The notes below the pieces were generated by a model that ran no database searches, had not been told where the DNA came from, and was given only the letters and a program-made list of their open reading frames with translations. This document shows positions 7,401-14,744 of a stretch of DNA of 21,377 bases, one piece after another. The stretch is from Botryllus schlosseri. Lineage: Eukaryota > Chordata > Ascidiacea > Stolidobranchia > Styelidae. The position numbers and the translations under genes were made by a program. Each line of letters opens with the position of its first letter. Position 1 is the first letter of the stretch. The stretch is taken from assembly GCA_000444245.1 (NCBI GenBank), contig ATSW01015000.1, forward strand, positions 1 to 21,377, given 5' to 3'.

Positions 7401-10213
7401 GTAAGTGTATGAAAAGTAATGGGTGGGTTTTGCTACGCGGGTACCGCGGTATTTTTACTTGGCTGGCACGAATTGCAGGAATCACAATTTTGCATCAATG
7501 TCGGTAAAAAATCAAACATGGCATTTCGAATTCTTACTGCGTCTTCCCGCATCTAAACAAGGAGTGGTTAAAGAAATCATCGTTGGTAGTCAAGCAGAAA
7601 TTGAAGTAACTTGGCAAATTTCTACTCAAATACAAGCAGAAGTGACAAGTATTGTAGGCCAAGTTCTGCCTAAAAATATAAGAACTGAAGTAAAACAGGA
7701 AGTAGCCCAAAATGTTATCATGGAAGGAAGTAATGCAAGCAGGTCGAGCCTATCTCAGTATTCCAAACAAGTAGAAGTGCTTCGCTACTGGCCACTTATG
7801 CATGAGAAGTATGCCCCATTCGACCATTCGTACTTGCAATTGGAGCATGACAATAAAATGAATTTAGGATTTAGATCCAAAATTTGGAAAGAGACAAATA
7901 CAGGAAACGCATTAAGATGTGTCGCCGTAACGCAATACAATGTCCCATTGGGTGTATTTTCAACGATGCACGACAAATTTGAAGATCGCGACAAAGTCCA
8001 ATATCGCTGCATCCCCGACGGCAACAAAAACACACCAAACGATTGCACAACTTCCAACAAATCAATGTTTTTCCGGCACAGTTCGACCAAACTACCAAAT
8101 CCGCAATACCACAGCAGTAATACTACGGTAGTCGCAAACGATACGCCGGTAAGGAAATGATAGATCGCCTGTATTGCCTCATTCGAATTCTTGATGAGAC
8201 CAAAGTGCATGTCGCCACAGACAATGACAAGCATTCTCGTTCTGCAGCGTTGAGACTAGGATACTCGCCAAAACCAAGTCTGAATACTGGCACCATGAAA
8301 CAGATCACATACCTCGAATGATGCGTTTTGCGACTGTGATGCGTAGATAGCACAGCTTCCTTGGGGAGGCTATTCGACTTCGTTTCACTGAAAACACACA
8401 GAAATTGGTTTTAGAAGAGATTCCATTCAGCGAGTCAGGAGTACTTCGAAAGCAAGAATGACTGAGAAAGGACGTATGAATACGCTTACCCATCGGCGGG
8501 CCGAGATGCCTCCAAAACAGCATCAAAGCTTTGACTGCTGCCCGGGGTTTTGAGATGTGAACCAGTAGGCGACTCTGACCTCAAACTCGGACTCTGCAGG
8601 ACCGTTATGACGTTAATAAATGTACGCCAAGATTAGTTTGAAAATTGAAAGTACCTTTTTGAATCGACTCGAAAATCTTCGTAAAATTTTCGGCGTTCGG
8701 GATTTGGGCGGTGAAGGGGTCCTCCTTCAATAAAACAGGGTGTTCGCGTAATTACCGGCTAGTATCCTACTACTGCGTAATCATTCGAACGCTACCTTCT
8801 GTCGTTGACACTTGATTCGCGTGTTACTTTACGATTGCTACGATCGCTCGGTGTTCGGGGGAATTTGTTCCCGGGAGGTCTGGAATTATAAATTCAGAAT
8901 ATATTCAAACGTCACAATCTAACGCACAAACAAAGGTATTGGATTGAGAATGCGCCGACTTCCAGACGCGAGAATTTTATACAAAAACATTCACAGGTTA
9001 CGGAGACATGGTGCAGCAAACTGCCATTTCGGATTGGTCTCTGAATTTCAGCTTGTTAGAGATATTCTTCCACAGTTTGAAATATTTGAGAGAAAAATAA
9101 TGACAAGTAATCTGCTATAGAATATCACAAATCATGCTGAAGGTAACAGAGGCAAATGCGAGATAGATAGCCATGATTCCGTGCAATAATATTCATTCCG
9201 TGCAGAAATGAACTCTCCCGGAAATGACTTGGCGATTTCGGCAGACACCTCACTGCCAAGAATCCTAGATTCATCAGCCCACTGCTACATAGTGCAATCA
9301 CTTTTTACAGATTCTAATCATCATAAGATAGATCAAAGAATACTCACCCACACACATCTGATTCGACAAACGCCTCCGAGTCTTTATCAAGTTTATGCAC
9401 ACTTCTCTTCCTGTTAGACAACACATTCGTTGTCGATTGTGACACAGATTCACGATGATATATCACATCATGCACCGAATGACGGTGCCTAATGCAACTA
9501 GCCATTGCCCTGTTCTGTTACTATCTTCCACAAAAGTCAGTCACTAATCCAACGCGACTAGACGGTGGTCATTGTCATTATAAGCCAGTTTGAAGATGAG
9601 CACTCCATTATATACACAATAATGACATTACAAGTAGCGCTACGTTGGAAATATCCCGGCAGTTGTCAACACAACTTTCGAGACAAGTTGAACACAAGTT
9701 TAGCCAGCGACAAGGGCAACACTCCAGAGACAAGGGGTGACTAAAGCTGTTGGAAAACAATGAGCAGTGCCGTTACCCAGGGGAACGGGAATCAGTTAAC
9801 GAGATATTGATGGGGACAAGTGCACCTTCACATGTCACGTCAGATTGTGGATGTCATAACCAGAACATAAGGCGGGCGTCGGTAACAAAGATCCAGCCAC
9901 ATCTGCTCATACAGTATATAATTACGAGTGCTATTGAGTAATCGAAATCACCCAACAAAAAGAAGATAAAAGACTCTGATGCGACCCACAGCAAACTTTC
10001 AACTTCAACTGCAACAAATAACACCAAAATACTTGAACTTACTTGAAGGAGAATATGCTGGTCCAGGATTTCTTGGCTTTATGGCTTTTTTTGTGTGGCT
10101 GTATTTTTTCGGCGACTCCGTACCGATTCGTTACCGGATCAGAACTGGCTCGGCTGTGCACTACGTGAGGTGGCGCAGTATTACTCGATCTATCGGTTGC
10201 CTCGGTAATGGAA
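1368..10213 (-). CDS. Bcl-2 family gene, Bcl-G (BCL2L14)-like, 15 exons, 5' partial
   Basis: Fifteen minus-strand exons join without any frame break into 703 residues, residue 1 being the first whole codon of the 10043-10213 exon. Residues 1-565 are mostly polar, basic or Ser-rich and look disordered, with three short basic-aromatic motifs (about 47-56, 90-101, 189-204) and one predicted amphipathic helix (268-285). Residues 566-691 resemble a Bcl-2 core: a BH3-like helix ending LRKKGDTL (578-585), a central hydrophobic helix (636-650) and a BH2-like GGW (669-671). The canonical BH1 NWGR is absent, as in Bcl-G. The order of modules matches human Bcl-G from memory. Bcl-G-type proteins lack a clear tail anchor and have uncertain roles in apoptosis; a cytosolic regulatory protein is inferred. 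The start codon was not found, so the gene is 5' incomplete. BCL2L12 or BCL2L15 kinship is an alternative. Bcl-2 fold confidence is high; the subfamily is moderate. Confidence 0.82.
1824..1878 (-). CDS. Bcl-G-like gene, penultimate exon
   Basis: Acceptor cgattttgcag, donor GAGAAG|gtgagt, phase 0 in and phase 1 out. Residues 673-690 (NVMQNYDETKEEIRGWGE) complete the BH2 helix. If the donor is not used, the frame reads on for nine more codons and stops at 1792-1794. Confidence 0.83.
1947..2057 (-). CDS. Bcl-G-like gene, central hydrophobic helix and BH2 GGW
   Basis: Acceptor gtcgtttcag, donor TGGCCG|gtaagt, phase 0 at both ends. Residues 636-672: IAVIFDLIATVQTM fits the buried central helix 5, then helix 6, then SAGGWP, the BH2 core. 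The exon ends just after the GGW, close to the intron site many Bcl-2 family genes share. The following intron is only 68 nt. Confidence 0.87.
2307..2456 (-). CDS. Bcl-G-like gene, exon after BH3
   Basis: Acceptor tgtttttcgcag, donor GTGGAG|gtacgc, phase 0 at both ends. Residues 586-635 are helical and charged (LSKFFVDYATR, VNLRRLFRTAISRVYDHA), fitting helices 3 and 4 of a Bcl-2 fold. The NWGR of BH1 is not present where it would be expected at the end of this exon. Confidence 0.85.
2687..2902 (-). CDS. Bcl-G-like gene, acidic linker and BH3-like exon
   Basis: Acceptor gtattttccag, donor ACACTG|gtaagg, phase 0 at both ends. Residues 514-585. An acidic linker leads into DTEEDKLVQEIVATLRKKGD, then TL (564-585). 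The spacing of hydrophobic residues and the Gly-Asp pair match a BH3 helix. Human Bcl-G as recalled has EEEQILAKIVELLKYSGDQL here, sharing the acidic lead-in, the Ile-Val pair and Gly-Asp. Confidence 0.88.
3098..3563. mobile_element. 466-bp intronic MITE-like element, possibly hAT
   Basis: It begins AGGGCTGGGCAAAGT and ends with the complement of AGGGCTGAGCACAGT. Weaker inverted similarity reaches about 60 bp inward (ATCTGGATTAAGT against ATCTGGAATGAGT). AGGGCTGGGCAA-like ends recall hAT elements. It lacks a transposase and I could not find a matching 8-bp target duplication, so the assignment is tentative. It lies within the intron 2903-3599 of the Bcl-G-like gene. Confidence 0.5.
3600..4202 (-). 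CDS. Bcl-G-like gene, large 201-codon exon
   Basis: Acceptor tttttatctcag, donor CTGTG|gtgagt, phase 0 at both ends. Residues 313-513 run from a basic Ser/Thr-rich first half (with a possible short helix at VKIESWLQRVAEE) through an Arg/His-rich middle to an acidic end (GDGEDDVDFADAWREDEEKE). The charge shift from strongly basic to strongly acidic may allow intramolecular contacts, which is inference. No known domain is recognised. Confidence 0.88.
4203..4567. other. 365-nt intron of the Bcl-G-like gene
   Basis: AT-rich sequence between gtaagg and ctcag borders, with nothing further recognised. Confidence 0.65.
4568..4637 (-). CDS. Bcl-G-like gene, short exon
   Basis: Acceptor cttccatttag, donor AGCGAG|gtaagg, phase 2 in and phase 0 out. 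It encodes 23 polar residues (290-312) beginning YVGPSGKTQTPDSYHHD. No domain is visible. Confidence 0.72.
4638..5964. other. 1327-nt intron of the Bcl-G-like gene
   Basis: It is bounded by the donor gtaagt after 5965 and the acceptor before 4637. No additional exon or recognised repeat was found. Confidence 0.65.
5965..6068 (-). CDS. Bcl-G-like gene, exon with conserved helix module
   Basis: Acceptor aaattaccag, donor ACCAA|gtaagt, phase 0 in and phase 2 out. Residues 255-288 include NPNLVEIAEKLKSIAIAL (268-285), an amphipathic helix. Human Bcl-G as recalled has DPKVISIANRVAEIV at a comparable place upstream of BH3, so this looks like a subfamily-specific module. Confidence 0.78.
6157..6242 (-). 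CDS. Bcl-G-like gene, short disordered exon
   Basis: Acceptor atttcactcag, donor CCTGCC|gtgagt, phase 1 in and phase 0 out. It encodes 28 polar residues (227-254), HIAKPSASTKG... ending DPKPDPA. No motif is recognised. Confidence 0.72.
6243..7187. other. 945-nt intron of the Bcl-G-like gene
   Basis: It starts at the unusual gttggt donor and ends at cactcag. A minus-strand open stretch at 6744-7028 lacks convincing splice borders. No repeat was recognised. Confidence 0.6.
7188..7381 (-). CDS. Bcl-G-like gene, exon with KKKK...FF motif and poly-Ser
   Basis: Acceptor gaatttgacag, phase 2 in; it ends in phase 1 before an unusual donor, gttggt. Residues 162-225 contain KKKKSIGSRLKNFFIE (189-204) followed directly by eight serines. 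The first motif resembles the basic-aromatic motif of Bcl-G and is the third of this type in the protein. The next exon starts with the two bases needed to complete the codon, supporting the odd donor. Confidence 0.75.
7423..8160 (+). CDS. uncharacterised intronic ORF, antisense to host gene
   Basis: An uninterrupted plus-strand frame of about 246 codons; the first ATG is at 7499, giving 220 residues. Codon use looks like coding DNA (many GAA, GTA, AAA, CAA codons) and the length is not expected by chance at this base composition. The N-terminal half has an Ile/Val/Glu/Gln-rich stretch (about residues 21-75 from the ATG). The middle has aromatic clusters such as VLRYWPLMHEKYAPF. The end is rich in Asn, Thr and Ser with four cysteines in total. 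No domain, signal peptide or membrane segment is recognised. It nearly fills the 931-nt intron 7382-8312. A possible acceptor (gaattgcag, before 7480) and a donor-like CCG|gtaagg at 8149 also exist, so it could be an exon or part of an old insertion rather than a complete gene. Confidence 0.4.
   Translation: MGFATRVPRYFYLAGTNCRNHNFASMSVKNQTWHFEFLLRLPASKQGVVKEIIVGSQAEIEVTWQISTQIQAEVTSIVGQVLPKNIRTEVKQEVAQNVIMEGSNASRSSLSQYSKQVEVLRYWPLMHEKYAPFDHSYLQLEHDNKMNLGFRSKIWKETNTGNALRCVAVTQYNVPLGVFSTMHDKFEDRDKVQYRCIPDGNKNTPNDCTTSNKSMFFRHSSTKLPNPQYHSSNTTVVANDTPVRK
8313..8387 (-). CDS. Bcl-G-like gene, His/Ser-rich exon
   Basis: Acceptor gtgttttcag, donor TTCGAG|gtatgt, phase 2 in and phase 2 out. Residues 137-160 include a near repeat, STHHSRKTHHSR. 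The exon is followed by the 931-nt intron that contains the plus-strand ORF. Confidence 0.72.
8490..8593 (-). CDS. Bcl-G-like gene, Ser/Pro-rich exon
   Basis: Acceptor ggtcctgcag, donor GATGG|gtaagc, phase 0 in and phase 2 out. Residues 102-135 begin SPSLRSESPTGSHLKTPGSS and are predicted disordered with several proline-directed phosphorylation-like sites. The intron to the exon upstream is only 61 nt. Confidence 0.72.
8655..8724 (-). CDS. Bcl-G-like gene, Pro/Arg-rich exon
   Basis: Acceptor ttttattgaag, donor AAAAAG|gtactt, phase 2 in and phase 0 out. It encodes 23 residues (79-101) starting RTPSPPKSRTP and ending KILRRFSSRFKK. The peptide is very basic, with SP/TP sites and an RRFS match to basophilic kinase consensus. 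The other two frames give stops in the next exon, which fixes the frame. Confidence 0.68.
8725..10042. other. two introns around the 63-nt exon
   Basis: The spans 8725-9347 and 9411-10042 are 623 and 632 nt. Neither contains another feature I can support. Confidence 0.55.
9348..9410 (-). CDS. Bcl-G-like gene, 63-nt symmetric exon
   Basis: The exon is bounded by ctaacag and GTGTGG|gtgagt. It enters and leaves in phase 2 and is exactly 21 codons long, so inclusion or skipping both preserve the frame. It encodes a charged stretch, KRSVHKLDKDSEAFVESDVC (residues 58-77), with an acidic second half unlike the basic exons around it. It may be a cassette exon. The evidence is splice signals plus phase agreement only. 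Confidence 0.6.
10043..10213 (-). CDS. Bcl-G-like gene, most upstream confident exon
   Basis: The acceptor is a T-rich tract ending aaaacag and the donor is CAA|gtaagt. The exon enters and leaves in phase 2 and encodes 56 whole residues. It ends in a basic stretch and the motif KKSWTSIFSF (residues 47-56), which resembles the KKKSSW...FF motif of human Bcl-G as recalled. No in-frame ATG with a stop before it is present inside the exon, so an upstream exon must exist. Confidence 0.72.
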
Positions 10214-13200
10214 CTGTTTTGAAAAAGAATATAACAGGTTGGTGATATGTATCTCAACTCAAGTAAACATGGTGTGAAGCTAAAATATCGTGACATCGAT
10301 ATTGATATCCACCCCTTGGTTGATATTCATAATTTAATATCATCAAAATAATCATGTCTGTCCTGACACCACGATGAACTCGCCAATGGTTGTACCACGA
10401 GTATGACACACACTGACCCACCCCCTTAATTCACATGACTCATCATCCTACCACAGGATCTGGAAAATGCAGCATGCAATAATATGACAGCAGGAACGTG
10501 GGATCATGTTGCAGTTACTATTATCTCATACCGACTCGCATTTCTGCCAATGTATTTCGGGGAATTCGGGGCAATTACAAGGTACTACAGCCTACTTATA
10601 GTGGAGTGTAATTGAACCGCTGAACCTGAATGCAGCCCCGTTGTTTCGCAAATTTACAGCTTCCAGTCAATATAAAGCAAGTTGCAAATTCGCATGTTTG
10701 CTATTGGGGCTTTGGAAAACACAACCTGTGTATCATGCGACAAAGTGCGACAATATTGACGACTTCCCATGCTTAATATCCGGGAAATTGTAAAGCAGCC
10801 CACGTAATTGAAGATAGGAAACAAATTAAGGCCGAAGACCTATCGTTTTTCGGAACAATAGATATCAAATTTCTCGCCGACAAAAGCAGTTTAACTCACA
10901 AACTATTTCGCTTTATGCGCCACCGGATATTAACCTGATACACATTACACCAAATAATAACATTAAGCACGTGCGCTGGAGAAACCAGATTCCCGAACGG
11001 GCGTGAAGAATAATTTGAGAGCGTTCCAGGGTAGGGTACATAGCTAGATCAACCACAGCCCGCGGCAATATTGTTAACCGATATTAATCACCATTGTTTG
11101 CGCGTAATTTCATATATTACGCCATTTTCCCGTTTTAGTCGCGACACGCGATGATTAGCGCTGGCGAACTTTACATTGTGACACCAGCATTTAGTCACAC
11201 ATTGTAATGTTTCAAAACCAAGAATATCCTAGACCGCCGTGAAAGGATATCACGAGTCTATTTGCGTGGCTTTGATTTATAACGAGACGCGACATGTAAC
11301 CATAGAGACGAACGTCATACTCGAGCCTTGGGCTACTATTAACCGACGCCGAGCAGATGCTAATCAAAACAAAGGCGAGAGGGCGTTGCAAAATGGCGCA
11401 ATGGAAACAAAATCATATCAGGAATCAGGATAAGGGTCAACAATCTATCTAGAGAATCATACACGCCGCAATTAAACCACAAGCGATTATATAAGTAGAC
11501 GCGAGCCGAAAATAGCAACTCGTCGACAAACGTCGCTAATTTGGTCGCTAACTGACGCGATGTGCAACAGCCAAACGACGCGAGATACGTTGTCGATTTC
11601 ACCACGCGTCGGTGCTCAGTGCTCACTCACAAAGCAAGAGCCTCTCCGGCCCACTCGGCATTAATGATGCGACAAATGCTAATCGAACGTTGAACTTGTT
11701 GGGTTAAGATTAAACTTTATCCTACGTCAACACAGCAACGAATAGTAATCGTGGCGCACGCACCGCTAAAGTAAATGCTGCGTAAGGGCGCGATCGGGAA
11801 ATGCAACGCGGAGTAGTTAACTGGACGTGGACATGCAGGCCTATGCCTGTAATGCATTTTGCGCGGGGCGTAGCCTAAGGCAAGCCTGAACATGATAACG
11901 GCCGTATGTTACGTCACAGATGAAGTGGGTATTGTTGTGATTAGCGACGCGGGGCGAGTTCAAACACGCCCTTCGCAGGACATGCAACGCGACAATACGC
12001 GACACATAAACTAGGGCGCAATGTCTGCCAACGACAGCGGTCGCAACAGTTTGTGAACTGCATTCATCTTGATCCCTACCTGTTTCGCTTGTAATTTTTG
12101 CCTGTTTCTATCTACACGTCGGCATGGCAAATACACAGAGCGGTTCAAAAATAATCCATCGTCGATGATAATGATATAAATAACACATGGTCAATTGCTC
12201 ATCACAAAAAAAACAAAACGAATTTTGTTCTACCGTGGGCGATGTACTCGATATCTCACGAAAATCGGCAGGATGCGTGGTTCATCAATAATCTCAATGG
12301 TACGCAGGTCGCCGCTAATAATCATCTCGCGAGAGCCTGGGGTCAGTCGTGATAAAATCGCAGTTTTTATCACTGATGCCACACAGGGACCCGGGTCGTT
12401 AAGCATTCAATCTTAAACGACGTGGACACACGACTAATTTTTCGGAGCGACCCAGAATTACCGAGAAAACAATAATTTAAAACGGCAAATGCTGCATTAG
12501 CATTTGATGGAAACGCTTCTTAATCGGCGGAATTCCCACAACTAAATACGAAGAAACTTGCCTAATCAAAAACGCGATGCACATATCTCTTGCAAAATGT
12601 CGGTAATAATGTCGAATAATATCGACGGTATCTTTGCGCATTTCCATCTCGACAAGCCAACCAGGAAGCTTCAACACCTCGAACTAACCCACACATAACA
12701 ATGCAGACATATCTGAGACGGGTGCTATCTGGCCAGTGGCTGTCCACAAACTACAACGTCCATGCGAAACGCGGTTGTATATACCGCGAATGCAACGTGT
12801 ATCAACCGGGCGTTCCGTGGGACGGGCCTCGATTCAAAAGTAATAGAAATCGAATTAATAATCTCAAACACAACCTCGATTACATTGTATACAGCGCTAG
12901 CGCGCGCAGGGCGTGTTGGAGGCGGGTGGACGATTCATGCCCCCCAAAACACAAGGAAAAGATTACATACACAAGGAAACGCGCAACGAAATTTTCACAG
13001 GAAATGCCGCACGTACGGAAGCCTAAGCCTGCGTCTACAACAGGTCACACGACCCAAGCCCAAGGAAATGAGCCTGTATTATCCAATATTTTCTGGTTTA
13101 TGTAATCGCTTTACATGGCTAAGTTGCCTGCTGTCCAGTTTACGCGGGGGAAAAAAGATAACTGCAACTTGCAGAGAAAAGTCTTAATTTCCGCAGAGTC

Positions 13201-14720
13201 GCTAGCTGGCTTGCAGCAGCTGCGCTTTCATTGTGAGAGATGGCGCAATTTTAGCAGCACATACGTGCCAAGGAAACGGCGCCAAATCATTGCAATTCAA
13301 CAACGTACACAAAGGCTGACCTCCAGAGCGTACGTCAGTGCAGCGAGGTTTCGCTAAATTGGCGCACTTCCCAATTGTAACGAGTCAACATGACCACAAT
13401 TAAAAAGAATGCGTATTGAGCCATCTGCAAAATAACGCTACGCGCGTGGGAACTTAGGCCTGGCATTCGCCGAGGCCTTGCATGAGTGATGGATTATTTC
13501 AATGAAATACGAGCGACGAATCGTTTAATACGATACACAAGCCGATACACTAATCATTAATGAATTAACAGTCGATTTTAACCAGCGCAACTGGTCAAGA
13601 TATCTGACGACGTTTGCTAACTCCTCTGGTTCATCAAAACCAGATTTGGACAACTATAGAAAATTTTCAACCGGCATTACGCTCAAACTAGACAACTAAA
13701 ATTATTTAGCTTCCAATTCTGATCGCAACCGGCAGCCTGTTGAGGTTGATTAACACGATTGGTAGCGATGGTGCAATTCCTATTATGACGCCAAAATCCG
13801 TATCGTATAGCAACATTAGCGAAGCAATCTCGGCGTGAAGTGTCGAAAAAATATACATCCTCGAGCCATCCGCAACGACATAACGTAACACAATGAATAT
13901 AAAACTAAGACGTATGCATATTATTTATTGCATTCATTGCATTGGGTAGGGTGAAAATTTGCAGCGAGAATACCGAATCATTGTGACGTGACGTAAATAT
14001 ATGACGACACAATGCCGGAGTTAAAATTGGGAATAGGGGAAGAAGCGCCTTTCCCAGTACTTTCCGCCATTTTTCTACGCGTATCGCATCCGTAATATTT
14101 ACTATTTACCTATAGGATAAAAGAATTATTGCACCAAAGAGCCAGCAACGGAGCCAAATGAAACATTCCAATAACAAACCAGATCCATCGAGCCAAAAAT
14201 ATACATAATCGTGATGCGTTGCCGATGTTCTCTGCCGTCTATCTGTGAAGGATTTAACGAAAATCGTAGCGTTTCCAGAAAATATATCACGGACTAGCAA
14301 AGCAAGCATTCCATGCGTGATTTCGTGTTGTACGGCACCGTGATTGCTGACACGGTGCAAGTACGTGAAATGATGCGTGGATAAATATAGAAATTTGGGC
14401 TCCGCGCTGGAACCACTCAAACTAAAGCAACCAAAAGCCAGCTCCGACGGGTCACACAGGCCAATATGGAATGCCAATTTCATTGACACACTGGCGCAGT
14501 ACAAAGCTTACAGGCTTCAATTCAGCAACCAATGACAGAGTCGACACGTTGGGTGTTAATGCGCTTCTTGCAACTACAGAGAGGCAAGGGTTGGATTAAT
14601 TTTAGGACAGCTTCCGTTACGGAATGAGGATATGTTGTGATGCATTTGGCTGGTAAATATAACGGGACCCGGGCTACCTACCACCCACCCACATACAATC
14701 CAGATTTGCAATCACACAAA

Positions 14721-14744
14721 ATACGCGAAATGATACGCGAAATG
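14721..14744. repeat. two-copy 12-bp tandem repeat
   Basis: ATACGCGAAATG occurs twice back to back with no mismatch in the gene-poor region. It may be a small slippage product or a doubled binding site. Confidence 0.7.

Noticed and set aside
7785-8234. 149-codon minus-strand open frame with a hydrophobic segment
   Set aside because: It mirrors the plus-strand intronic ORF, lies inside the host intron and has less coding-like codon use; treated as a shadow.
12689-12696. Mini first exon ATGTGTGG before gttagt, in phase 2
   Set aside because: The resemblance to the Met-Cys start of human Bcl-G rests on two codons, the donor is weak and the start context is poor.
12701-13187. Overlapping plus-strand open frames of 134 and 141 codons
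   Set aside because: Two different frames are open over the same DNA, neither has a recognisable domain, and the length is compatible with chance in a locally GC-richer segment.
14106-14504. 132-codon minus-strand open frame ending near a gtaaat donor-like site
   Set aside because: Length is expected about once by chance in a window this size, no domain, and no credible acceptor.
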